64,000 bases of DNA from Anticarsia gemmatalis (lineage: Eukaryota > Arthropoda > Insecta > Lepidoptera > Erebidae), in assembly GCF_050436995.1 (NCBI RefSeq), contig NC_134757.1, positions 8,878,501-8,942,500 of the forward strand, written 5' to 3'. Both the position numbers and the translations under genes were made by a program. The stretch's first letter is position 1; every line of letters starts with the position of its first letter. Shown piece after piece: positions 39,401-50,994 of this stretch. Under the pieces are notes generated by a model, which did no database searches, was not told the origin of the DNA, and was given only the letters and a program-made list of their open reading frames with translations.

Positions 39401-41744
39401 CAGTAAACGCCACATTGCGTACCGCGGGATTTCTTTAATTTGTCCATACAATATTGTAACTAAAAAGTGGGGCCTTAGAAGTGTTACTAACGGCAAGTTT
39501 CAGCGGATTTTTCCTGAAAATTTTCCAAAAAACTGTCTTAGTTTCGTTTGATATTTTTCTGCTTCCCCAAATGTAGGTATTATTATTACCTCTCTCAAAA
39601 TTTTAGACTCATAAATGCTTACACACACGTGAAATTTGGAGTTCCGCATCTACCTACAAATTAATTTGTTCATGAAGCTCTAAGGTAATTGTCATATTTA
39701 CTCCCCAGCCAAAACTTGCTCTAGCGTAAGCACACCCGCTCCCCCGTAATTAGTGTTCTCGATATACTTTCAGGTATAACCTTACGCAAATTGCGGGTCG
39801 ATTAAACTTCCCGCATTAATAACTCAAATTATAATTACCAGAAATTCAGAGTTGAATTCTTAGGCGTAACTTGAGATGGAGAAATTATAATGGCTGAGTA
39901 CCTGACTTTGTATTAAAATTGACTCAGAAAATCCCAAAATACGAAAAATTTCATAGGTTGATGAGAAGGTAAACCAATTTATTTAACGCACATATTTTAT
40001 AAAACAAGAAGTCGAATTTAATCTGTAAGATTTACTTCTTCTAAAGTCACAGATGCTTTCGAGCAGTTGGAATAACTTTGACCCTAGGTCGACCAGTCAA
40101 CATTCGAAAGTAATTTGATTTGATCTTATGATAGTAAAACCAATCCATTAAATTTGCAGCTAGTAAACTAACAATTACTTTTTGCTTGTAAAATCGGTGT
40201 AAACTTATTGGAGACATTAAATTACAAGTAATTTATCAAAGTGAATCATCAGAATTTAGTGCGACGTAAAATATGTTTAGTAATGAATAATGGAGCAAAA
40301 ACGTTTAAATAGATTCTCTTTGAGAACATTTTTTGTTGTAAACGACTCCGGTAAGTTTAATGTGAATTTTATTGATTATAAATTGTAACTGGAGTTTGAA
40401 ATATGATACGGAGAATGAAAAATATGTATGTTGGACATAAGTCTCAGCGTAGAGCTAAGTCGAGACTGAATTGTCTGACATAGTCAAGTTTTCTTGTAGG
40501 TATTAGACAAGTTTGTCTACGAAACTTCGTGTTAGTAGTGTGCGCATCTCCATATACTTTCTGTCCGTCTTTAGCCAGCCTACTAGCACGATTCTCTCCC
40601 ACTATCGACTATCAACAGCCGGCAAACTATAAATTTTGTATAAAAATCTAATCAGCGCGTAGGAACTATTTTTGCAGAACATTTTAAATGTCAAACTCTC
40701 GATACTCAATAGTACCGATAGTAGAGAATCGCGGTCCGCGTTTAGCCTAAAACGAAGATGTTTGCGGAAAAAATAAAAACGTTCCATTTTCTCTTGAGCA
40801 GTAAAGTCGTAGATACATAACACACTTAAGCTATCGCTACACTACGCACGTAGGTCACAAAGTCAATAAATGTTAGTGGAAAGTGCAAATACAATGAAAG
40901 AGCAAACAAATGTGACGTCACGAACGGCACGCGTGCTATTGACACATGTTTCCCTGGAAACGTTTTTTATTGAATATGATTTTTTTCCTACATTTACATG
41001 CTCAGGGTGTGTTCAAAGAAAATGGGTTTTACCCATCACTTACTCAATCTATTCTAATGTAGTTAGTTGTTAAGTCTACAACTGAATAAGCTTCTTTTCT
41101 TTGGCTATTATGATTAAATGGTTAAACTACTTCATGGATATGACATTTGCACAACTCGATGAATGGTACACGGAAGAAAAGTTTCTTAAATTAACAAAAT
41201 TATAAAATATATCTAGTTTATCACTTCCCCGTTGCTAAACGATGTTTTTTTCTCGATACAAGAATCCACTCTCATTTCCAGTTAGGTCATGATTCCACCA
41301 GCGTGCCAAACGCGGGTTGGATTGAGCAAACAAAAGTCACACATGTTCTTTCAAAATCGTGTTAAATACCGCGCTAGCATTCATGTTCGTGAACGTATCA
41401 ATTGTTGAAAGAGTGCACGGAACCAATATTTTTTTGCAAATAAACACTATGTTATTTTATATTCTATAAAAAACCTAACGTTTGTAAATTACATAGGTGA
41501 CGACTGAAAGCTAATATTATGGCAACTACGCTAAATGCCCATTGCATTCGTGACCGTTAAGGCACCGGACTGTTACTACTTCCGTGCAGTGATATGTGGG
41601 ACTACGTTCAAATATTTCTTTGTAGTTTTGAATAAAGTTATTTGCAAAAATTGGTGGAAAATTTTTGATATTTTAATCTTTCCAAATTTTAAAGACCCAT
41701 AAAATTAAGAAAAATTATAACAGACAATTTATTATTTTTTTGCG
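36481..41744. other. AT-rich non-coding DNA with two CRE octamers
   Basis: Perfect TGACGTCA octamers occur at 38064-38071 and 40913-40920, both followed by CGAAC (38072-38076 and 40921-40925), a 12-bp match if the shared ACGAAC is included. A 104-codon minus frame at 39182-39496 is hydrophobic and matches nothing known to me. No mobile element was recognised. Confidence 0.5.
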
Positions 41745-41813
41745 TGGATATTGAACCAAAAACTTTCTTCGTAGCTCATTATAGCAACACCCAGCTTAAG
41801 CGCTGCGCTACGA
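41745..41813 (-). mobile_element. tRNA-like SINE head, minus strand (decayed)
   Basis: On the minus strand, an A-box-like TAGCGCAGCGC (plus 41800-41810) is followed by TTAAGCTGGGTG, then a B-box-like GGTTCAATATCC (plus 41746-41757). The order and spacing are those of a tRNA-derived promoter with a somewhat long interval. A true tRNA is unlikely because no acceptor stem pairs. The downstream body is not delimited. Confidence 0.45.
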
Positions 41814-44313
41814 AAATTACGCAAATCATACTTATCATTTAATATTGAGACATAAAATAATACTTTCAAATCGGTGGTTTATTTTTTTTTATAATTTACT
41901 TTATCTTTGTTTCGACATTTCCATAAAAGATGATTAGGTAAGCAAGCTTAAAACTTTTTCAGCTTTGTGTGCATAAATATTTACGAGAAACCGTTCGGTG
42001 GATCGTTTCGCGTGGGTGTACAAAATCGGCAATATCTAAACATGAATGTTGCAAGTTGTTAAAAAAAAAACTTCGGCCGCACCTGATCAGCATACGCGAA
42101 ACGACTGTTATAGACCAGTGACGTGGCGATGTTTATCGATGAAATTGGTTAGCTTGTTGCAATTCTACTTAAGTACTCACGCTCAATTACTGGACTAGAA
42201 CAGGCGCTATATTTACCTGAAACGAAAAATACATTTGTTAAAAACTGATAGGAAGCATCGTAACAGAGTATCATCACGTGTTTTATTTTTGTATTTTACA
42301 GGAAAATAACGCAGGAAAGAATACTCTGGAAATGAAACTACTATACTAAATATGTTAAGTAAAACAAATAGTCCACGATTTCCTAATCCTGGTATATTTC
42401 CTTCTCAAATTGGATCAGCAGTAATAGGAGAAATTTAAAAACGAACGCCGCGCTTTCTCAGATATTTTCACGTTCGAATATGAATGGAAATCTATAGCAA
42501 CATTCCAATAGCATCCAATTTCGTCCAAAACAGTTTCATGTGGATTCACATTGAGTCAGCAACGCCAACACTATTATGCTAAACGGAATAACGGAGGTAT
42601 CGAAGCTGTTGCGAGGTCCACACGTCCATGATGAGATGACACTCGTTTTACGACCGGCCATTCGCAATCCGACTAGATTCCTGACGCAAACGCAACAACA
42701 TCTAGTGTTTATGTTTTTGTTTTACTATCTATACAACTATATACGTGTAGCGATGCTCAGATAAAATTGTAATGCACGTACACAAGTTCTACACTCGACA
42801 GTTCAAGTTGTAAATTTAACTGCTTGTTTGCAACTTGTTATGCTTCTGAAATGTTTTGTGTCTTGTTAGGGCTTTTCAAAACTTGTCTAGATCTTTGAAT
42901 AGCCGCTAGATTTCAAAGAAAATACATTTTGGAACAAGAGAAGAATATTTTACGTCAGCAATTTAACGTCAAAGGAGCATGCAGAAAATCCAAGAGTCAG
43001 AAAACTTTAAAGGAGTTGTTTGTTAGTATGAAATGGTATTATTGCAGTTTGAAGAGCACTCTGCCGAGAACATTGCAGTTATAGCAACTGTAAAAGGAAA
43101 GGATGATATTACCAAAGCGGTCATTTCTAGATGGGAATCTGCTAGATTTCTTGCGGTAACCAAATAGGTATTAAACTAGTTTTCAACTAGATTTCTGCTG
43201 AGTTATGATAATCTTGTTCAGTTAAAGCGAAGAACTCTTTACTTGAATGCAATTTGAAAAGAAAAATACTTTTGTATAGAACTGTATCGTAAATACGTAT
43301 CGAGCCTTATTCCGTACAAAATATTCACACTGGCACTCCGTACTTACTTATTCCGCAAAACTGTACCAATTCCGCAACATACGGTAGCATCATTTGTAAC
43401 AGCGAAGGTTGCGTGTCCTATTCAGCATTAGCGAGTCCTACCACGCCCGAGCGAATGTCCCGAAATTCTGACGTCACATTTCCGGGCCGGCGGCACAATT
43501 TAGTTACGGAAGTGCACCAGCCCCGTCCGGCCGATATTACCACACGACCACTGGTGAACCTAGTACCTGCTAATCCTATTTTTGTTAACCCGATTCCGTT
43601 TTAGTTTAGGTCTGGACTTAATCGAATTATCGGATTGTTGGTTTTGATGACATGTCGAATAAACTATTGCACACCTTTGCATTTAAATATTTTGTTACAG
43701 TTGAAAATAATTTGTCAGCTCAAACGGCCTATCCACTCCCTATTTTCTGGTACTAAACTACAAATCGGTTTTGATTTATTCTGAGAAAAATTACGTGTTT
43801 AATCCACCGCGTTTAATAAAAAGCTTTAATAAATTATTCACGGTTCTAGTGTTCCTATGTACTAATTAAATCTGAACAAAACAATTACGATAAGCCAAGC
43901 CGTAACATATTGTTGTACAAATCAACTAACATTATTCATTTTGGGCTATTCTTGCGTTCATAAATATTATTTTCTTTTGCGTCATTTTTTGTGGCTAAAA
44001 CAAAACATCTGTGTATACGAAGTTGTGTGACGATTGTTTTCGTTAATACCTATTGTCCTTGGTTATATTATTTTCCGTCTTTCAAATATGACAGTAATCT
44101 AATACTTTAAGAAGGAATATATTAACTGCTTATAAATTGCAAAGTTAACTTTATAAAATGAAATATAAACGATGCCACGGAGGCACAATCATATACGCTA
44201 TTTATGAAATATAATCTAAGGCATATTAGAGGTACAATGTGACGTAATTATTCGCTAAAGTATCAAATGACTCTATAATATAGCACAATACAAAATATGA
44301 ATATAATAATATT
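41814..44313. other. Non-coding DNA with an inverted repeat and a CpG-rich patch
   Basis: An 11-bp inverted pair, TCGTTTCGCGT at 42003-42013 and ACGCGAAACGA at 42094-42104, flanks about 80 bp that include a 12-A run. The CpG-rich patch at 43400-43610 is listed separately. The remainder is AT-rich with no recognised features. Confidence 0.5.
43400..43610. other. GC/CpG-rich patch with a CRE octamer
   Basis: GC and CpG rise sharply, including CCGGGCCGGCGGC at about 43482-43494, and a perfect TGACGTCA lies at 43469-43476. A 63-codon frame (43413-43604) runs through it. It is rich in Pro, Arg and Thr as expected from composition and has no known domain. A promoter or enhancer is one reading; there is no direct evidence for a transcript. 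Confidence 0.45.
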
Positions 44314-44491
44314 CTAGCTTCTCCCCGTAATTCCGTCAACGCCAAAAGATTTTCTTGGAAAAAAACTACTAGAATTATCCGTTTGCGAAACTCTATCAAA
44401 ATATATTCAGTAGTTTTTTTTACCTACTCCATTGATATAAACATTCGCACTCGATACACAATACTACAATACTATAAATATATTAGTAGGA
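44314..44491 (-). mobile_element. Helitron-like non-autonomous element, minus strand
   Basis: The minus strand begins with TCCTACTAATATATTTATAG (plus 44472-44491), as in the copies at 15.4 and 18.0 kb. It contains AAACTACTGAATATATTTTG. It ends with GGAATTACGGGGAGAAGCTA plus the final G of CTAG (plus 44314-44317). Both ends are therefore present while the body is short, diverged and non-coding. It probably belongs to the same broad Helitron group. Confidence 0.6.
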
Positions 44492-45439
44492 CTGCTATTA
44501 ATGATATATTTACATCTACAAGCGGGGCATTCCATTTTGCATAATTCATAACAAAGTTATCAATAGTATTAAATAATAATTTATTCGGTGCAAGTTTGCG
44601 ATTGCACAAGACGTGTTAGGTCACTAGGCCACGGTCTGCGTGCATTGAAATTTCATTTTAATTTTAACAAAGTTCTATGTTTCTGATTTATTTATGACAC
44701 ATTTATTAAATATTTAAGTTGGTTGCCCATTGGCTGCAGATAGCAAACTATTGATGGTTTTGTGAGTCAATTAAAAAAACTGATAAACTGCATCATAAAT
44801 TAGGATAGCTAAATACCCTTCATATTTTATTTCGCAGGAATTGCTCTGTTTTTTTTAAGGAGGGAGGTAACATAATAATTGAATGGATAGGTACATAATA
44901 TTTAATATTAAATATTTAGATACATTGTTGTTTTCACAGCGACCATTAGTGACAAAAATCAAGACATGTTTTGAGTCTATAACATGTTTGGTATACGTTA
45001 CGTTGTAAGCCTACACCGGTGATTAAACCTTCCTATACAAATAGCGGTCTTGGCGGAAGGGCTTGCTCGCCTCGACGGTCAACGGTAAACCTAATATAGG
45101 ACGTCTTGAAGCTTGACAGACCAACGATCTCAAGGAGCTAACATCGTTAGATTGGATGCCGAAGACAAATTACAAAGCGTTGTAGCATCACTTTGCTTTG
45201 AATCTAATAAGTGACTGTAAAATGGTTTGTCCTGCTCAGCAACTGTGCTCTTGTGTTCATCAGAGCTCAGAAAATAGGCCAATCAAATTGTAATACAAAA
45301 TTAATATTTGCAGTAGCATATTTGAATTTCATTTTCTTTCTAAACCTATACTGTCCCATGGTTGAGGCGAAGGTCTCAATTTCGTTATCCTTTAACAATG
45401 GATAGAAATGAGCTGTATAGATAGTATTCAGCCCATTTC
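44492..45439. other. Non-coding DNA
   Basis: About 45040-45190 is GC-richer than its surroundings and has the look of a diverged repeat, but I could not assign it. Nothing else is supported. Confidence 0.4.
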
Positions 45440-45616
45440 TACCTATTAGTATAGGCCCCCGCCTCAGTAATACACCAGTTTTTCGGATCCTGTGCCTGTC
45501 TCATGCATTGCAGTCCTAGGCATTTCATGGTGCAGTCGAGTCGTAGGCCTTCTTTGCGATCTTCGCTTGTTCCATGGCCACCAGTCCGTTACTGCTTTGC
45601 CATCTTCCACTTTCAC
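45440..45616 (-). pseudogene. RTE-type LINE reverse transcriptase C-terminus, frameshifted relic
   Basis: Translated on the minus strand from about 45616, one frame gives TDWWPWNKRR then RPTTRLHHEMPRTA. After a frame change near 45505, another frame gives MRQAQDPKNW then TEAGAY. The order W-x-P...KRR..RP.TR....E..RTA...M..AQD..W...EAY is the C-terminal signature of RTE-like LINE proteins as I know them. The copy has lost its reading frame and nearly all of the protein (endonuclease and polymerase motifs absent), so it is a dead 5'-truncated insertion. Its 3' tail may extend to about 45400. Confidence 0.7.
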
Positions 45617-48600
45617 TACCGATTAGGAAATTTGAAAACACTAAAAAAAACTGCCGAATTACATGCAACTTAAGAAATGACTGCACAAAAATGCAATTGT
45701 AACTGTTGTAAAATTGATATATATATATGAGAGTGATATAATTGAAAACAGAAGAGCATACGAAACCAATGTCACGCGTAATAATAATGCAATTAAATAA
45801 TTCGTATGACCGCAACGAATAACCTACATCAAGTTGGCATCAAGGCAAACCGCTGCGTCGTCTCCGACACTCGTCTTGCTAAACTTTGTTTAAAGTCAGC
45901 TCGGTGGTATTCAGTTTATTTCAGTTGTTGTAATATGTATTATGAAATTGTGTTTGTGTACAATTACAGTTATTTTACAAGTGCTGAAACACGAAATGTT
46001 AAAAACTTTTATAAAAATGTGAAAAATAACAGTGAAACGAGGGAAAAATTAGTGATTTTATGCGTGATTTTATTTTATGTATAAAATACCACGATAGTTA
46101 TGAAATTATAAAAGTTGATAGTTTGTAAATTATAACTATATCTATTTATAACGACATATAAGACTACATGTGTACTAAAGGAATTTCAGTGAAAAAGAAA
46201 AACTGCCGAGACCAAAAAAAATACAATCGAGTTCTGCTCCATACTTCCATGACGTTATTTAATTTTCGATACAAAGTTTCTCATTAAAACATGAATCAAA
46301 ATTCCCGCATACAAACGTCCGATAATCGCTAATTTTAATCCCAGTATAAAACATTTATACATTGTAACTACACAACGTTTCACAAATACAGATTGTTCCG
46401 CTCAAGAGCGTTATTATCAAAATTTAACCGCTAAACTGATTTCAATAAATGGAGGGGTTTAATTATATAAATGATAACCAATATGGTATGAGCCGCAGCT
46501 AAATCAATAACCTAAATACATAGGCATGTCTAATGAATGAACGATTAGGTTATCATTTATTTCGTGAGGCTATGAGATTGTGCAAATGTGTTTTGAAGAG
46601 GGGATTTGCATTAATTTTGTATTGATTAGTTTCTAGCATACGGTATAATACATACAATATGATAGACATTTAAGATGGTTTGTGTATGTAAGAATAAACA
46701 AAGTTTATTATTGCTCTTCGAAAATCAATAACTAGTCTTGACTGCACATAACAAGCTGTATTCCTACAATATTCGTTTAATATGTGTCAAATTGATAATT
46801 TGGACAATAATATTGACTTCAGTACAAAAAAATAATATACGTTCAACATCAGATTTCACTGATTCAAATATTAACAATTCATAATTGAAGTTTCGAATTA
46901 AATAACTTCCTTATTCCTAAAGCTTTAGGTTAATCTAAGGTCAAGCCAATTGTAATTACACTGACTCAGATACTAAGACAACGATTTAAATATTAAAGCA
47001 ACTTGAGCTACTCAATTTGAACACTCACGAAATATCTTGAAAGGCTACAGTTCTCTGAAACTGAAGGTTTACGGCATATTAGCCGTGTCTTTGCCAGTTG
47101 TTCAGTTTACTTGTTAAGTTTACGTGTCAAAACTTTGTGTAAACATTACACTGTGATACGAATAAACTTGCGTGCATTTTCGTAAGCGTAGTTGAAAACT
47201 ATGATATACCAAAGGCCCGTCCCGGCTTCCACCGGCTTGAAAAGTTATTTGACAAAAATCCTTTACAATACAATCTTTAAACAATCCGCATCAAAATCAA
47301 TTGCGTAGTTTTGAAGATCAAAGCATACATGGTTACATACAGTGGAAAACGACTGATGGTGTCGAAAGATGATATCCAGAAAACCTATTTTAGTTTTTTT
47401 GTTTTACGCCTTTTAAGTATGCTGTTATGTAACAATATTGTAGATCCACAGCTATCAATATAGGTAAAGTAGCTGTAAGCATCCTCCTAAGCTTCGATCG
47501 TAAAGCAAATAATCTGATGACGTCACAGTTTTCTAACGGCTTATCCAAATATGACGGTAGGAGGCTCCAAGCTTTCATCGTGAGTCACGAATTATCACTC
47601 GCGTTAGTTGATCGAAAAGTTGTTGAAACTGGATCAGCATTCGTATGTTTGAATTCAAACCACGTTTTACTTGGTGTGTAGTTCAACTGAGTCGTAATTT
47701 CGCATTAGAACGATTTAACAAAGCCGGTGCAAACTGGTGTAGATGAACTTTAGATTGTTATGAAACTATTCAAAACATTCATTTAGTATAATTTGAGTTT
47801 AACAGTTTAATATTATGCACACGTTGCATGCTCGAGTAAATTAAGAATCAGTCACTTTTTGTTTTAGGTTTAGTAAACAAAGAAAAGGTATACGAAATTT
47901 TATCAATTGAATACCTTTCTTATTTCAAAGCATCTAGATAAAAAAAGCTTCTTTTGAGATCGACCCGACCCGGAATCTTAACCGTCATTCCATTCATATT
48001 ACCCTCGATCACCAAGGCAATTATTATTTACCAGCAACCATTCCTTGTAAAACAAACAAATTCCCCTAATTAAATTCTTCCATCTCTCCAACCCACATCA
48101 AAAAATTATTCAAATATGCTCATGAATGCTGAGCACACCCTTTACACATATGTTTTTTACATCAGGTCGCGCTGGGTCGTCAATCCGGGCCCCTTGACCC
48201 ACAAAATTCTTGGACAATAACACCAAACAGTGCGCAAGGCTTCCATTAAGGCGACAATACCACGGATATGTACCTGCCATGAACATAATATATGCTTGTA
48301 CGCCTCTAAACTTAGGTGTTCGTACCTATTGTGAACGCACGATGTTATTAGCCTGACGTTGAGTGGGAATATATTTGCGTCTATTGTTGTCTTTGCAAAT
48401 ATTACGAGGCAATATTGTGTTTATTTTGATGTAAATATTGCAAAGGAAGTATGCGAGTGTAACGTATAATTGTATACCTACGCACGATTGAACGGCAAAC
48501 AAATACAATGTTGATTTCGATATTTTTAGACATTACTATATCTAAAAATATATCTAAGAGTTCCTGCACGGAGAGAAAGTATCGGTCCTAAAATGAAACC

Positions 48601-48865
48601 ACACCAACTAGACAGATATTACGTGTTTTACAGCTAACAGTCTGTAAATTATGAAACTTGCATAGTTATTTTACAAACATTAATCCATCCAAAGTATTCT
48701 GTAAAAAGTAGTGAACATTGTACTTTACGAGCATTCTATATGTAGAGGCGTACTTGTGCCGGAAATGTTAATTTAGACAGTATACTAACACATCATTTTT
48801 TAATCTTATGTAAAACAGGTATAAACATCAAATTCCACAAAAAAACGTTCACACACAAAACAATC
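45617..48865. other. AT-rich non-coding DNA
   Basis: A TA run sits at 45717-45728. A perfect TGACGTCA is at 47518-47525. An 11-bp inverted repeat, ATATTTTTAGA / TCTAAAAATAT, lies at 48520-48530 and 48541-48551. Open frames such as 45806-46084 are unrecognised. Confidence 0.5.
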
Positions 48866-49070
48866 GATGAAAAAAAGATTCATAATTAGTGACGTAATAA
48901 CGCAAGTGTGTGTATTACAATCGGTTGCATCGGCGCTTGCGCAACAGTCGTATGAGGTCGCGACACGAAGCAACACTGTTCGTAGCGTACGTACTGTGCA
49001 AGTGTGCAAGCATGTAAGCAATCATGCGCCATCGACTTTAAGTGCATTGTGCAGTTGCATATGATGATAA
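48866..49070. other. CpG-richer, stop-poor patch
   Basis: The stretch has more GC and CpG than its neighbours and is open in three frames at once (one plus, two minus). A perfect palindromic TTGCGCAA at 48937-48944 matches the C/EBP-type bZIP consensus, and TGACGTAA lies at 48891-48898. No protein family was recognised in any frame. A regulatory element is as likely as an exon. Confidence 0.35.
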
Positions 49071-50051
49071 TCGCTTTGATAACCTGTTTGTAATTGTTTG
49101 TTGCTTGATGATTAATGTTTACTTCAGTAGGGTAATACATTCTGCTGATTGTTTTACGGAGGGGACTACAACATTTTCATAGATAAGTTAGCTGATATTT
49201 TTTTTCGGCATTAAACCCTTGTCATAGGTGGAAAATCAAGTCTAGGAGCGACATATGCTGAGGACAAACAGAAGTCGCGTAAGTAGGGAAATAAGAAATT
49301 TTTGAGACGCATAAATAATATATTCTTCCACATCCACTCTTTCGTGTAATATTTTGTATTTTACGTTTGGAAGGAGACAGATATGGGGTGAAATAAAAAT
49401 CTTGCGTTCGCTTTAGAACTAAACTTTGGATCTCACCAACAGCAGCAATTTGGTTTCAATTTCATTTCGACTACGTTGAAAAGAAAACCATTGCAAAATG
49501 ACACAGCTATCGGTATCTTCAGAGAGCAAATAATTATGATAATGTGATTCTCTGTGATGAGATAAGCATACTAACTAATGTAGTCGGCAATAAATAACAT
49601 GATGCCAATCTACCACCTGTTACATTAATTCCATACACTGAATAAGAAGTGAACACGTAGAATGCGGGTTACTTAACTAGCTATCATTACAATATCGAAG
49701 CGTGGGAGAGTATTTGCGTGAATCACTCATAATTGCCTCTTGTTACCATCTGTCGTGGCGTAATTACTTTCGAATCTTGCCTCCGTACAGACGTGTTATT
49801 AATAATACGCGCCAATTATTTCCGTTCACGTGATTTATTGTGACGGCTAATTTGGCAGATTGTTCTTATTGTGATCGCGAGGAAGCGATTCGTTGCTGAT
49901 GTTTTATTTTGCGTATACAACTTTGTTCTTTATTATTATAAGCTTTTTGTAGCTCAGCGAAATTGCTGGCACTTCAAAAAAGCTTATATCAGCTCTTCTC
50001 TAATCACAAACATCAGGAATAATCTATTATTGAAGTCCCGGACCTGTACTT
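49071..50051. other. AT-rich non-coding DNA, nothing recognised
   Basis: No supported features. Confidence 0.55.
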
Positions 50052-50150
50052 AGCCAACGTGGTGAACTCAATGACTAACCCTTCCATAGGTAGGGAAGAG
50101 ACCCTTGCCCCACAGTGGGCCAGTCACGGGTTAAAATCTATTATTGTCAT
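50052..50150 (+). mobile_element. LINE 3' tail fragment
   Basis: The words CCAACGTGGTGAACTCAATG, CTAACCCTTCC, GGGAAGAGACCCTTGCCCCA and CAGTGGGCCAGTCACGGGTT match, from memory, a widespread lepidopteran LINE tail that ends in a short trinucleotide repeat. Here the tail decays into ATTATTGTCATCATTACC. Only the 3' end remains. Which LINE clade it belongs to is uncertain (RTE-like suspected). Confidence 0.6.
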
Positions 50151-50845
50151 CATTACCAAAACCATTTGCAATCAAACATTGCCGTTTACAGTACACTTAT
50201 CAATCAATTGAATTAACATATCATAAAACATAAACCGTCAAACAGATTGATCAATTAAATTCTAATCAATTACTGCGAAACAATTTTGTTGATTTAGATA
50301 ACTTTCCATTTCATATCTCGGAACACGAATGAATGTTGAACTTTATATCATTTTATGGTGAATAATATCTAACAGAATGTATTAACAGTCATGTCACCGC
50401 TTCAATACCGGATCTGCTAACAGGCTATAAAACCAAGTCGGCTTATCCCCTTATGGCATGATGATAGGGAGTCGTAAAATATCGAAAGCTTTTAATGCCC
50501 CGTCATAAACGAGAATACTGAATGGTACGATCGACAACAACTTATCTACAACTTGTTCGAACCCTTTTTTTTGTTTCGTATCCATTGAGTGCTAATAAGA
50601 AATAAACGTAGATGTAATTACAGGTTCGCCGTAAATGGAGCGCAGCCATTTGCGTGGGTACTTTATGATCGGGTGTAGATATTAATTTTATAAATACGCA
50701 CGAGTTCATTTTGCGCCTACGTCGTGATTGTAGTAATAAATTATGAAGCTACAGGAATAATACATTTATTTTTATAGTATTAAACGGCCGTAATAGATTG
50801 AATGTTGCATGAAATTACAAAAAATATTGAGCAATGTTTAAATGC
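50151..50845. other. AT-rich non-coding DNA, nothing recognised
   Basis: No supported features. Confidence 0.55.
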
Positions 50846-50994
50846 TAAATTTTGTAAAGTTACATGTATGTATGTTTGTTACTCTTTCATGCAAAAATTG
50901 CTGAACGGATTTTGTTGTAAGTTGCTACTAGTGATCGGACAATTTATAAATTTACTCCGAATTTCGAGTGGACGGAGCCGCAAGTAGAAGCTAG
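50846..50994 (+). mobile_element. Helitron-like element remnant
   Basis: It shows TGTATGTTTGTTACTCTTTC and GCAAAAATTGCTGAACGGAT, which are hallmark words of the small lepidopteran Helitron group. After a shortened middle it ends with GTGGACGGAGCCGCAAGTAG then a terminal CTAG at 50991-50994 followed by T. The 5' end is not clear, and there is no coding capacity. Confidence 0.65.

Noticed and set aside
45040..45190. Possible further LINE or repeat fragment
   Set aside because: GC-richer and repeat-like in appearance, but neither translation nor remembered repeat words gave a convincing match.
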